The notes: generated by a model not told the origin, from the sequence alone. A stretch of 64,000 nucleotides of DNA from Flavihumibacter rivuli (GCF_018595685.2 NZ_CP092334.1:1144001-1208000), one strand, 5' to 3'; counted from the stretch's first letter, positions 16,435-24,857 are shown. A program made the numbers and translations.

Positions 16435-16806
16435 CTATTGGCCCTTCTTTTTCCGCTTCATTTCCTGCTTCCGCATGGGCATGGCATCAATGATAGCCAT
16501 TAACGCCTTCGGTTGAACCAGGGAATCGGACCGGTACTTTTCCCCGCCGTCCTTCCCGATAAGGATTACCGTAAAAGCATTATTCCTTACCTCGTAGCGT
16601 CCGTAGAGGGAATCACCAGGCTCAACCGTCCTGACCAGCAAGTCCCTTTCTTTCCAGGCCTGCTGATGGGGTTCAAGGATCGATAACTGCTGCCTGACCA
16701 TTGCCGGTTGGCCATCCTTACCGAAAACATACAAGATGCGCTGGGCAGGATCCCGGGAACCCGCCAGTAGTAAGGACATGCAGATCAATTGAAGCAAAAT
16801 GGACAT
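16435..16806 (-). CDS. DUF4174 family exported protein
   Basis: This is 123 residues with a short N-terminal hydrophobic segment (ILLQLICMSLLLAGS) acting as a signal peptide. A DUF4174-type core follows: ILYVFGKDGQPAMVRQQL, WKERDLLVRTVEPGD, FTVILIGKDGGEKYRSDS and AIIDAMPMRKQEM. The last two motifs are diagnostic. The fold is thioredoxin-like but there are no redox cysteines. It is divergent from the metallo-hydrolase gene, with 97 bases between starts. The function is unknown; a periplasmic location is inferred. Confidence 0.8.
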   Translation of the reverse strand: MSILLQLICMSLLLAGSRDPAQRILYVFGKDGQPAMVRQQLSILEPHQQAWKERDLLVRTVEPGDSLYGRYEVRNNAFTVILIGKDGGEKYRSDSLVQPKALMAIIDAMPMRKQEMKRKKKGQ

Positions 16807-16903
16807 GTTTATATAAACCCTAGAGTGGTAAAAAGTTCAGGTACTGTACAATTGAACAATCGTTTTAAATATTGGTTAGATTAGCCATTAAATTATCATT
16901 ACT

Positions 16904-17656
16904 ATGCCCTGGAAAAATCTCCTGCTCCCCCTATTGACCCACCTGGTTGTCTGTTTCGCGTATGCACAGGTGGATGAGTTTCCCACCAGCAAGGGCACGC
17001 TCTACATCCATCCTGTTTACCATGGTTCCCTGTGGATGGAATGGGACAATAGGAAGATCGCCATTGATCCTTATGGCGGTATAGAGCGGTATGCAGCCAT
17101 GGGCAGGCCTGACCTTGTTTTCATCACCGATATCCATGGCGACCATATGGACAGCAGCACCCTGGTTAAAATGGATCTTTCCGGTACCATCATCATAGCA
17201 CCGCAAGCAGTGAAGGATAGGATCAGCACTTACCTGCCTTCCACTACCCGGATCGAAGTGATTGGCAATGGAGGTAAATCATCCTTCAAGGGAGTTGATG
17301 TTCTTGCCTTACCCATGTATAATTTACCGGATACCCCGGGGGTACGCCATCCAAAGGGGAGGGGCAATGGTTATGTGTTGAACCTTGGCGGCAAGCAGGT
17401 ATATATCTCCGGTGATACGGAAGACATCCCGGAGATGCGCGCACTTAAAGGGATCGATATCGCCTTTGTTTGCATGAACAAACCCTATACTATGGATATC
17501 AACCAGGCGTCCAGTGCTGTACTGGCATTCCAGCCCAAAGTGGTCTATCCCTTTCATTTCCGCCAGCCGGGTGGCTTCAGCGATGTGGAAGCCTTTAGGA
17601 AAATGGTTAATGATGGAAACAAGGATATAGAAGTTAAGCTTCGCCAATGGTATTGA
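16904..17656 (+). CDS. Exported metallo-beta-lactamase-fold hydrolase
   Basis: This is 250 residues with a signal peptide (LLLPLLTHLVVCFAYAQ). An MBL fold of the UPF0173/UlaG-like type follows: PVYHGSLWMEWDNRKIAIDP, the metal motif ITDIHGDHMDSSTL (an HxxDH variant, His-Gly-Asp-His), VYISGDTEDIPEM with the bridging Asp, and a terminal VVYPFHFRQPGG with His. These lactonase- or nuclease-like proteins bind two metals. Export is less common for the group. The substrate cannot be read from sequence. It is divergently placed to the DUF4174 gene and followed by a 319-base gap. Confidence 0.85.
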   Translation: MPWKNLLLPLLTHLVVCFAYAQVDEFPTSKGTLYIHPVYHGSLWMEWDNRKIAIDPYGGIERYAAMGRPDLVFITDIHGDHMDSSTLVKMDLSGTIIIAPQAVKDRISTYLPSTTRIEVIGNGGKSSFKGVDVLALPMYNLPDTPGVRHPKGRGNGYVLNLGGKQVYISGDTEDIPEMRALKGIDIAFVCMNKPYTMDINQASSAVLAFQPKVVYPFHFRQPGGFSDVEAFRKMVNDGNKDIEVKLRQWY

Positions 17657-17975
17657 ACAATCAATTGACATCCGCCATCAGGCCCTCATCCAATCCCGAA
17701 TTTCAAAACATTCACCAGTTCATCAATATTACCTAACTTACAGTAAGTACTGAAGCCGCCTTTAAACATCGACAAGTAAAACAGCTTACCTGATGAAAGC
17801 GTTCCAACAGACTTCGAACCTCGCCTTTTGAGCCCCTAAGCCGCTAAAATTACCCTGAGAACTATTATGCACTGGAAAGAAAATGATGGTCAGAATTGAC
17901 ATGATCACCTAATGTCCGGAAGCATTCGAAGGAAAACTTCAACTTAATTGAAGGAAATACCAGCAAACCCAACAT
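17657..17975. other. Intergenic region with a possible gene remnant and a palindrome
   Basis: No full gene is present. On the minus strand, 17686-17838 holds a 49-codon stop-to-stop stretch with protein-like composition (contains FKGGFSTYCKLGNIDELVNV) and a TGA end; it may be a decayed gene end. Inside it is the 13-base palindrome ACTTAC-A-GTAAGT (17736-17748). I see no promoter box for the downstream reductase gene. Confidence 0.3.
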
Positions 17976-18536
17976 ATGCCACACATAGCTATCATATCAT
18001 CCAGCATCAGGACAGGCAGAATGAGTCACAGGGTCGCATTGTATTTTAAAAACTACCTTGAAACCAATAACCTGGCAAGTGTTGAAATATTGGACCTGAA
18101 TGAATACCAATTCCCCCTTTTTGAAGAACGTTTACGGTATCAAGAACATCCTTCGCCCGCAATGATTGGTTTCGCGGGTAAAGTAAAGGCAGCGGATGGG
18201 ATCATAATTGTTACCCCGGAATATAATGGGGGCTATCCTGCCAGCCTGAAAAATGCCATTGATCTTCTTTACAATGAATGGTACAGAAAACCAGTAGCTA
18301 TCTCAACGGCATCTGATGGTATCTTTGGTGGCTCACAGGTAATTACTTCTTTACAATTTTCACTTTGGAAAATCCGGGCCTGGACAGTGCCGGCCATGTT
18401 TCCCGTAATCAAGGTCCAGGAAACATTTGACGAAAATGGTCACCCCACTGACAAACAGGAAACCGATAAAAGGGCATCGGTTTTTATTAATGAACTGCTT
18501 TGGTGTATAACGGCCAAAAACAAGATGCTTGAATAA
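17976..18536 (+). CDS. NADPH-dependent FMN reductase family protein
   Basis: This is 186 residues of flavodoxin-like fold: the phosphate-binding loop IISSSIRTGRMSHRVA at the N-terminus, a VTPEYNGGYPASLKNAID motif near residue 85 typical of the NADPH-dependent FMN reductase/azoreductase family, and ISTASDGIFGGSQ for the flavin-binding turn. These cytoplasmic enzymes use NAD(P)H to reduce FMN, quinones or azo compounds. The gene stands alone; the downstream region on the opposite strand is a broken gene. The family is certain, the substrate is not. Confidence 0.9.
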   Translation: MPHIAIISSSIRTGRMSHRVALYFKNYLETNNLASVEILDLNEYQFPLFEERLRYQEHPSPAMIGFAGKVKAADGIIIVTPEYNGGYPASLKNAIDLLYNEWYRKPVAISTASDGIFGGSQVITSLQFSLWKIRAWTVPAMFPVIKVQETFDENGHPTDKQETDKRASVFINELLWCITAKNKMLE

Positions 18537-18555
18537 AGCATGGGCAGTTTCCAAG

Positions 18556-19028
18556 GTTGAGTTTTTTTTATGAGTCTTACTTCTTCTTCCCTGTAGGCAA
18601 TGCCATCCTGCGGGAATACCTCATGGAACCATATTGCCGGCTCGGCAGTATATTCTTTTACCCAACTGTCCCAGGGATAAATTGTGTTGGTCTTGCTTGG
18701 TACAAGTCCCCAACTGTACATGGCTACTTTGTACTGCTTGCCGAACTGCAATGGCTCATCGAAAAAACTGCCATTACCACACAGCATTTATTCGGCGCAG
18801 ATCCCCGGACAACCCAATTGAAGGATTTGTTTCAGTTTCTTTTCAAAAACGGGAGTTAGGTACTGATACTGCCCTTTATCCTTCAAGGCATGTTTTCCCG
18901 GAATCTTTATCCAGCCGGTGTTGTGGACATGCGGTTTTGGGTCCTGCTGATAGGGCATGTCGTACAGGAATGCCCTAATAGTGACTGGTTGTCAGGGTAT
19001 TTACAGGTAAGGTCGATGAATTCATCCT
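18556..19028 (-). pseudogene. Decayed fragment of a glycoside-hydrolase-like (putative 1,4-beta-xylanase-type) gene
   Basis: Read on the minus strand, a continuous protein-like sequence runs from EFIDLTCKYPDN (about 19020) through a frameshift near 18975, into IRAFLYDMPYQQDPKPHVHN, GWIKIPGKHALKDKGQYQYL and VFEKKLKQILQLG. An in-frame TAA at 18788-18790 follows, and the same frame then continues with LCGNGSFFDEPLQFGKQYK, YPWDSWVKEYTAEPAIWFHE and GIAYREEEVRLIKK. The 5' end is missing. Two lesions plus truncation indicate a pseudogene. The PWDSW and AIWFHE segments remind me of Bacteroidota proteins annotated as xylanase-like hydrolases, but that family name is tentative. Confidence 0.5.
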
Positions 19029-19103
19029 AAAAATCACAAAACCTCCACCATATTACGGAACTTTATTATGCCACAGTTTTGTTAACCACCAAAATCAGCA
19101 AGC

Positions 19104-19805
19104 ATGAAAGCATACATCTTCTCTATCATTTTGGTTCTTTATGGACTATGGCCTGATACCTCATTAGCCCAGACTACCGGTGGAATGGTTTTGGAAAAGA
19201 AAACAGCCTATGTCGGCCTTCTTCTTTCCTACACCAATAGCACAAAAGAATATGTGGAAGAACTATTCCAGGAATTGAAATATGCCAGGTCTGTACAATT
19301 TTCCATCCAAACCGGAGGCGGGTATTTTATAAAGAAGAATACAGCCATCGGACTGGGGCTAGGCATCGAGGGGGAATCATCAGACCAGGAAGCCATCAAT
19401 GCCATTGGTCCCAATACATTTACCAATAAAAATATCCACAGCTATTTCCTCTCACCATTTATCCGCCATTATTTTGGACTTGGCAAAGCCAATCGCCTTT
19501 ACTTATTTACCCAAACCGGCTTACAGTTCGGGATCGGTAAGGGGGATGAAACATTGACAACAGGTACAAAGGTTACTACCACTGACATAAAGAAAAACGA
19601 TTACCGGCTTGCCTTTACACCAGGTATAATTTTAATTGTTGAAAAAGGTTTTGCCTTTGAATTGAATGTTGGGGTATTGGGATTCGACTATGCAAAGGAA
19701 ACCAGGACAACCCCCGATGAACCGCAAACAGTAATTACAGAAACCAATGTTGACCTTAACATCAACCTGCTCCGTTTAAAACTTGGAATAGCTTATTATT
19801 TCTAG
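19104..19805 (+). CDS. Outer-membrane beta-barrel protein
   Basis: This is 233 residues with a signal peptide (YIFSIILVLYGLWPDTSLAQ). Strand-turn-strand patterns follow (VQFSIQTGGGYFIKKNTAIG, GLGLGIEGESS, YFLSPFIRHYFGLG, LYLFTQTGLQFGIGKG) and it ends LRLKLGIAYYF, with a terminal Phe as expected for an outer-membrane porin-like barrel. It belongs to the broad Bacteroidota outer_membrane beta-barrel group. It is convergent with the PhnA-like gene, whose stop is 7 bases away. The cargo or role is unknown. Confidence 0.75.
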   Translation: MKAYIFSIILVLYGLWPDTSLAQTTGGMVLEKKTAYVGLLLSYTNSTKEYVEELFQELKYARSVQFSIQTGGGYFIKKNTAIGLGLGIEGESSDQEAINAIGPNTFTNKNIHSYFLSPFIRHYFGLGKANRLYLFTQTGLQFGIGKGDETLTTGTKVTTTDIKKNDYRLAFTPGIILIVEKGFAFELNVGVLGFDYAKETRTTPDEPQTVITETNVDLNINLLRLKLGIAYYF

Positions 19806-19812
19806 CTACCGG

Positions 19813-20394
19813 CTACCCTTGCTTCCTCACATATTTAGTAAGGATCACGATCACCTGGCCTTCTATCTTGCCTTCGATCTGTTCGGTATTGTTTTCCACC
19901 AGCCTTATGTTCTTCACGACCGTACCCATCCTGGCATTAAGGGTGGAGCCTTTCACGTCCAGTGATTTGATCAGGACCACGGAATCACCTTCCTTCAGGA
20001 TATTACCGTTGCAATCACGGTGAAGCTCAACCGAAGCATCATTCTCATGGTCACCACTGGCCTTGGCCCAGGCAAGGGTTGCATCATCCAGGTACATCAT
20101 GTCCAGTTGATCAGCCGCCCAGCTTTCCTGTCGCAGCCGGTTCAGCATCCGCCAAGACATCACCTGCACGGCAGGTACTTCACTCCACATGGATTCAGTT
20201 AACACTGACCAGTGCTTGCTGTCGAGGGGCTCTTTTTTTTCAATCTGGTCAACGCATTTATGACAGATAAGGATATCAGTATCTGCACTAGCCACAGATT
20301 CAGGTCCTACAGTGTAAACATTGGATGCATCCGGGGCCTTGCATAATTCGCACAGGCCGCCACTCCTGGCTTTCAAACGGGATTCTTGACTCAT
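19813..20394 (-). CDS. phnA: PhnA/YjdM-like zinc-ribbon protein
   Basis: This is 193 residues. The N-terminus has SGGLCELCKAPDASNVYTV and a second pair in ILICHKCVDQIEKK, giving a CxxC...CxxC zinc ribbon. The C-terminal SH3-like domain carries DCNGNILKEGDSVVLIKSLD and a conserved GTVVKNIRL. This is the PhnA (YjdM) family, named from the phosphonate operon but not itself essential for phosphonate breakdown; its function is unclear. The frame extends to 20445, but a perfect promoter box (TATCTTTG, minus strand 20415-20422) lies inside that extension, so the ATG at 20394 is chosen. Confidence 0.88.
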   Translation of the reverse strand: MSQESRLKARSGGLCELCKAPDASNVYTVGPESVASADTDILICHKCVDQIEKKEPLDSKHWSVLTESMWSEVPAVQVMSWRMLNRLRQESWAADQLDMMYLDDATLAWAKASGDHENDASVELHRDCNGNILKEGDSVVLIKSLDVKGSTLNARMGTVVKNIRLVENNTEQIEGKIEGQVIVILTKYVRKQG

Positions 20395-20414
20395 GTCGGT
20401 TGTTTTAGGGGCGG

Positions 20415-20422
20415 CAAAGATA
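20415..20422 (-). promoter_or_regulatory. -7 promoter box of the PhnA-like gene
   Basis: CAAAGATA on the plus strand reads TATCTTTG on the minus strand, 20 bases upstream of the chosen ATG. It matches TAnnTTTG exactly. Confidence 0.6.
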
Positions 20423-20523
20423 CGATTATTAGGAGGGGTACTCATTCCAGGCTTATTCTAAAATTATTCATCGCCTTGTAACATAATTCTATGCTAATGC
20501 GTATCACACTCTAAACTTTAACT

Positions 20524-21225
20524 ATGGAAGAAAGGATACACCAACTCGAACGCCAGCTGCGTCGCCAGCAAAAATTGATCTTATTGATGATATTGGTAGC
20601 ACCAACCCTATTGTTCCTCGCATTCAGGAAAGCACCCAAGGATGATGTGATCCGGACAAGGGGGATCATCGTAGTGGATGATGCAGGAAGGGAACGCATC
20701 CTGATCGGGGCACCGGTTCCCTATGCGGCCAACCGTGTCAGGACAGATACGGCCAAAGTAAAAGCCAGCTGGGCCAAAGGCTTCTCACCCCAATACATGG
20801 AATGGTACAAGAATTATGACCACTCTGCCAACGGCATGGTCATCCTGGATGAGAACGGATACGACCGACTGGCCCTGGGGAGCAGTGTACCTGATCCCAA
20901 TACCGGCAAGCGCATCGGCAAATCCACCGGACTCATCATCAACGATGAAAAGGGATTTGAACGATCAGGCTATGGCCTGATCAATGTAGACGGCCAGAAC
21001 CGAATGGTATTGGGACTTGACCGTTCCAATGGTGCAGAAGGAATCGCCCTGGCCATATTTGAAGACCAGACTGCAGGCCTGATCCTCAATGATCAATCAA
21101 AGGACCTCTTTGTAGGAAATGCCGGAAAGGACAATTTCCTGACCGGGATGAAGGACCCATTCTTTGGCATCCTGTTAAAGGACTCTTCCAAAATAAAGTA
21201 CCACCAGAATATTTCCCTTAAATAA
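20524..21225 (+). CDS. Membrane-anchored protein with repeated Gly-Ile/Leu-Asp-Asp motifs, unknown function
   Basis: This is 233 residues. Residues 1-16 look like a short coiled coil (EERIHQLERQLRRQQK), followed by one membrane segment (LILLMILVAPTLLFLAF). The remaining 195 residues repeat a motif of roughly G-(I/L)-I-(V/L)-x-D-(D/E)-x-G-x-(E/D)-R-(I/M/L)-x-L-G: GIIVVDDAGRERILIG, GMVILDENGYDRLALG, GLIINDEKGFERSGYG and YGLINVDGQNRMVLGL, then shorter versions. This suggests a repetitive beta structure exposed outside the inner membrane. I recognise no named family. A terminator follows. There is no operon partner. Confidence 0.7.
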   Translation: MEERIHQLERQLRRQQKLILLMILVAPTLLFLAFRKAPKDDVIRTRGIIVVDDAGRERILIGAPVPYAANRVRTDTAKVKASWAKGFSPQYMEWYKNYDHSANGMVILDENGYDRLALGSSVPDPNTGKRIGKSTGLIINDEKGFERSGYGLINVDGQNRMVLGLDRSNGAEGIALAIFEDQTAGLILNDQSKDLFVGNAGKDNFLTGMKDPFFGILLKDSSKIKYHQNISLK

Positions 21226-21251
21226 CCGCGCGAAAGCATAGGCATTCATCA

Positions 21252-21292
21252 AAAACCCAGTCCTTAGGATTTTCCCGGGGACTGGGTTTTTC
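21252..21292 (+). terminator. Intrinsic terminator
   Basis: AAAACCCAGTCC (21252-21263) and GGACTGGGTTTT (21279-21290) form a perfect 12-base stem followed by T residues. Confidence 0.9.
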
Positions 21293-21393
21293 TTACATTC
21301 AGGCAAGCGGATTATGCGGCTAAAGTGACAATTATCACCACCGGCAAGTCCGAATATGGCCAAATTGGCTGTTGGATTAAACTAACGAATGCT

Positions 21394-23202
21394 ATGCCAA
21401 CACGACACCTACCTAAATGTACTTGTCACACCTGCAAGGAAGAAGCCATCAGCCAGGCAGAAAAGGACCTTCATGTTCAACTATCAGAAAACTCAAGGAG
21501 GGAATTCCTGCGTAATGCAGGAAGGCTGGGCCTTGGCATAGGCGGTGGACTGGTTTCCTCACCACTCGCTGCTGCGGCCCTCAACAATGATGACAGTGCG
21601 TACAAGGGAAAGGCAATGAATGAAAACAAGGCCGTAAAAAATGGGATGGCAGCTATGATCACCCTGCTGCATACGGCAGACATCCATTCCCAGTTGCTTA
21701 CCCATGATGAGTTCTTCCTCGAAAATGGAAAACCGGTCTATAAAAAGCGCGGGGGATTTGCCACCCTAAAATCCATGATCAATACATTGCGCAACGAGAA
21801 TCCAGCCAATACCCTGGTGATCGATGGTGGAGACTGTTTCCAAGGTGGCGGTGTGGCCGCATTAAGTGAAGGAAAAGCCATTGTCCCCCTGATCAATAAT
21901 ATTGGTTACGACATTATGCTGCCGGGTAACTGGGAGGTGGTCTATGGCAAGGAAATGATGATGAAGGATATGTTTGCCTACGATGGGGTAAAGGTTTGTG
22001 CCAATATGTTCCATGATACCAGGGATGATATGAACGGCGACCTGATCTTCCCGCCCTATTTCGTCAGGCATATTGCCGGGATCAAGATCGGTTTCATTGG
22101 TTACAATGACCCGCTTACCCCCAAACGACAATCACCTGCCTATAGCGAAGGCATCAAATTTACTTTCCCGGAAAAGAATGTGGCCAAGTATGTGAAGATC
22201 CTAAGGGAATACGAACAATGCGAAATGGTCTTCCTGTTGACCCATATGGGATTGGCACAACAGGTGGGGCTTTCGAATATGTCCCAGGTAAAGGGAGTAG
22301 ATTATATCCTCGGGGCAGATACCCATGAGCGCGTAAGGCAACCCATCCAGGGCATTCATGCCAAAGTAACAGAGCCGGGGGCCTTTGGGTCATTCGTGGC
22401 AAGGCTCGACATTGTTGTAGAGGATGGACAAGTAAAGGATCACAACTACCAGTTGCTGGATGTCGACCCAAGCCGCTATAAGGAAGATGAGGAAATGAAA
22501 CAGTTGGTAGAGAAGGCCCGTGAACCTTACAAGAAAACATTGGACAGGGTCATCGGCAAAACCAGGACTCCGTTGGTCCGCTACTATGTGATCGAAACCC
22601 CGATGGACAATTTCATAACCGATGCCATCATGTGGAAGTTCAAACCCGACATAGCCCTTAGCAACGGATTCCGTTTTTGTCCACCCTTGGTACCGGACCC
22701 CAAAACCGGCACAGCAGATATTACCATGGACTTCCTCTGGAGTATGCTTCCGGTTGATAGTGAAGCCAAGAAAGGTATTGTTACAGGAAGACAACTATGG
22801 GACTGGATGGAAAAGGAATTGCAGAATGCCTTTGCGAAAGACCCGGCGAAAAGGTTTGGCGGCTGGGTGGTCAGGTTCAAAGGAATGGAGGTAAATTTTA
22901 CCATAGGCAATGATGCCGGAAAAAGGGTAAATTGGATCAAGGTTGGTGGCAAGCCGGTGGACTTCGACAAAGAGTATAGTTTTGTAGCCTGCGAGCGGGA
23001 AGGAGATCCAGATACCACTATATGCAGGGTGGAAGGGGTTAAGGAACCTAAGCGATTGGGCGCAACACTACATAGCGTCATTGAAGAATACCTTGCCATC
23101 CATTCGCCCATAGCACCCAAACTGGAAGGCAGGTGTACGGCTACAGATGCGCCATCCACCTTGCTCACCCAATTGATGGGCTTTGGTTATGAATTCCGTT
23201 AA
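21394..23202 (+). CDS. Tat-exported SoxB-like / 5'-nucleotidase-family metallophosphoesterase
   Basis: This is 602 residues. A Tat signal (SRREFLRNAGRLGLGIGGG, residues 35-53) follows an unusual cysteine-rich leader, MPTRHLPKCTCHTCKEEA. The metallophosphoesterase domain has HTADIHSQLL, VIDGGDCFQGGG, LPGNWEVVYG, LLTHMGLAQQVG and LGADTHERV. In ordinary 5'-nucleotidases the third motif is GNHE; here the catalytic His is Trp (NWE), as in SoxB proteins, whose motif is GHWEFTYG. The C-terminal nucleotidase domain has SNGFRFCPPLVP and CEREGDPDTT. SoxB removes sulfate from a protein-bound sulfane intermediate in thiosulfate oxidation. The neighbouring DsrE-like and TsdA-like genes support a sulfur role, but no SoxYZ or SoxXA is present. 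The start at 21394 keeps the Tat signal near the N-terminus; 21325 is possible. Confidence 0.7.
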   Translation: MPTRHLPKCTCHTCKEEAISQAEKDLHVQLSENSRREFLRNAGRLGLGIGGGLVSSPLAAAALNNDDSAYKGKAMNENKAVKNGMAAMITLLHTADIHSQLLTHDEFFLENGKPVYKKRGGFATLKSMINTLRNENPANTLVIDGGDCFQGGGVAALSEGKAIVPLINNIGYDIMLPGNWEVVYGKEMMMKDMFAYDGVKVCANMFHDTRDDMNGDLIFPPYFVRHIAGIKIGFIGYNDPLTPKRQSPAYSEGIKFTFPEKNVAKYVKILREYEQCEMVFLLTHMGLAQQVGLSNMSQVKGVDYILGADTHERVRQPIQGIHAKVTEPGAFGSFVARLDIVVEDGQVKDHNYQLLDVDPSRYKEDEEMKQLVEKAREPYKKTLDRVIGKTRTPLVRYYVIETPMDNFITDAIMWKFKPDIALSNGFRFCPPLVPDPKTGTADITMDFLWSMLPVDSEAKKGIVTGRQLWDWMEKELQNAFAKDPAKRFGGWVVRFKGMEVNFTIGNDAGKRVNWIKVGGKPVDFDKEYSFVACEREGDPDTTICRVEGVKEPKRLGATLHSVIEEYLAIHSPIAPKLEGRCTATDAPSTLLTQLMGFGYEFR

Positions 23203-23219
23203 CACATCAGATTAAGCGT

Positions 23220-23717
23220 ATGTATAAGATCGTATTAACAGCTACAGTCCTGTTGGCCATGATCGGTAAAAAAGTGGCAGATACCAGTAAGGAACCTGAA
23301 CCCAATCAGTCTGTGCCTTCCCAGCAAAAGGTATCTTCCCAAACAGTGGAAACAGGATCATCGAAAGCCAAACATAAAGTGGTACTTCACCTAACCAGTA
23401 ATGACACTGCGGTTTGGCGCGGCATGATCAAAAACATCACCAACCTCAAGGCGGGCTGGAAAGATGATGTCCAGATCGAAGTGGTAGCGCATGGACCAGG
23501 CATCTATTTCCTGGTGCAGGATAAGACCACGCAACAGGCATCCATTCACGAATTCAGGCAAATGGGCATCAGCTTCATGGGTTGTGAGAATACCTTAAGG
23601 GAAAGAAAGATCGACAGGGCCTCACTGGTGCCAGATGCTGGTACCGTTCCAATGGGTATTGGTGAAGTGATCATGAAGCAGGAAGAAGGCTGGAGTTATA
23701 TCAAGATCACGAATTGA
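23220..23717 (+). CDS. Exported DsrE/DsrF-like sulfur-carrier family protein
   Basis: This is 165 residues with a short hydrophobic N-terminus (MYKIVLTATVLLAMIG), a Ser/Gln-rich linker, and then a DsrE-type domain from residue 50: HKVVLHLTSNDTAVWRGMIK, then VQIEVVAHGPGIYFL and FMGCENTLRERKI. The Cys in MGCENTL is at the position of the sulfur-accepting cysteine in DsrE/F proteins. It begins 17 bases after the SoxB-like stop, so it is co-transcribed. An exported version cannot act with cytoplasmic Dsr proteins and may carry sulfane sulfur in the periplasm, which fits the flanking SoxB-like and TsdA-like genes. The family is likely; the role is inferred. Confidence 0.75.
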   Translation: MYKIVLTATVLLAMIGKKVADTSKEPEPNQSVPSQQKVSSQTVETGSSKAKHKVVLHLTSNDTAVWRGMIKNITNLKAGWKDDVQIEVVAHGPGIYFLVQDKTTQQASIHEFRQMGISFMGCENTLRERKIDRASLVPDAGTVPMGIGEVIMKQEEGWSYIKITN

Positions 23718-23811
23718 CCTGAGTGACCACAGTCACTATCCAGGTTGTTTCTAATTACCAATTTTACAATTGTTAAGGCAAATACTTCTCAAACAACGAT
23801 TGTACTACATT

Positions 23812-24834
23812 ATGAAACACCTGAAAGAATTCTGGTTTGCATACATTTTGGTCCTGGTCGTTCTGGTCACGATAGTGGTTAAGGTAGCATCAATTGAAAA
23901 GCCAAGGGAACTTGTTTTTGCATCAAAAACCCCTGAGGAATGGATGGCTCCCAGCCTCTACCTGGATAATCAATTGAAAGGGGAGGAGCGCGAATTGGTC
24001 ATCTATGGGGAAGACCTGATTGCGAATACCGCACATTATTTTGGTCCTAACGGCATTATCAAACCCATTACCAATGGCATGAATTGCCAGAACTGTCACC
24101 TCGATGCCGGTACAAGGGCATGGGGGAATAACTATGGTGCCGTGGCTTCTACCTACCCTAAATTCCGCGACAGGAGTGGCAGTGTAGAAAGTATTGCCAG
24201 GCGGGTCAATGATTGTTTTGAAAGAAGTTTAAACGGATCTGCACTGGATACCAACAGCAGGGAAATGAAAGCCATGGTGACCTATATCAAGTGGCTGGGG
24301 AAGGATGTGAAGAAAGGGGAAAAACCATTGGGCTCCGGCATCCGGGAATTGACCTATCTCGACCGGGCAGCCAGTCCCCAAAAAGGTAAGGAAGCATATG
24401 CAGTCAAATGCGTGTCCTGCCATGGCGGCAATGGGGAAGGACTAAAGACCCCGGATGGCAATGCCTATGCCTATCCTCCACTTTGGGGGGAGCACAGTTA
24501 CAATAATGGAGCAGGCCTGTTCAGGCTATCGAGGTTTGCAGGATACATCAGGGATAATATGCCTTTCAACCAGAGCACACACCAGTCGCCGGCATTGACC
24601 AATGAGGAAGCCTGGGATGTAGCCGCATATGTCAACTCCCAGCCAAGACCTGCCAAAGACCTTAGTGAAGACTGGCCGGATATTTCCAAAAAGCCCATTG
24701 ACCATCCCTTTGGCCCCTTTACAGATGGTTTTTCTGAGCAGCAGCATAAGTTTGGTCCATACCAGCCCATCATTGATGCAAGGAATAAACAGGTAAATGA
24801 AAAAGAATCTAAAAAATTGTTGGGTGTTAAATAG
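23812..24834 (+). CDS. Dihaem cytochrome c, thiosulfate dehydrogenase (TsdA)-like
   Basis: This is 340 residues. One N-terminal membrane segment or signal anchor (FAYILVLVVLVTIVVKVAS) is followed by two class I cytochrome c domains. Haem sites are CQNCH near residue 95 and CVSCH near residue 202. Between them, RVNDCFERSLNG places a Cys where TsdA has its distinctive haem-ligand cysteine. PYQPI and distal Met-containing loops could supply the other ligands. TsdA oxidises thiosulfate to tetrathionate or works in reverse. The gene follows the DsrE-like gene by about 95 bases and is closed by a terminator, giving a three-gene unit. The start at 23812 is chosen over a TTG at 23770. Confidence 0.75.
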   Translation: MKHLKEFWFAYILVLVVLVTIVVKVASIEKPRELVFASKTPEEWMAPSLYLDNQLKGEERELVIYGEDLIANTAHYFGPNGIIKPITNGMNCQNCHLDAGTRAWGNNYGAVASTYPKFRDRSGSVESIARRVNDCFERSLNGSALDTNSREMKAMVTYIKWLGKDVKKGEKPLGSGIRELTYLDRAASPQKGKEAYAVKCVSCHGGNGEGLKTPDGNAYAYPPLWGEHSYNNGAGLFRLSRFAGYIRDNMPFNQSTHQSPALTNEEAWDVAAYVNSQPRPAKDLSEDWPDISKKPIDHPFGPFTDGFSEQQHKFGPYQPIIDARNKQVNEKESKKLLGVK

Positions 24835-24857
24835 TAAGAGAAGTTTAGAGGTTTGAT

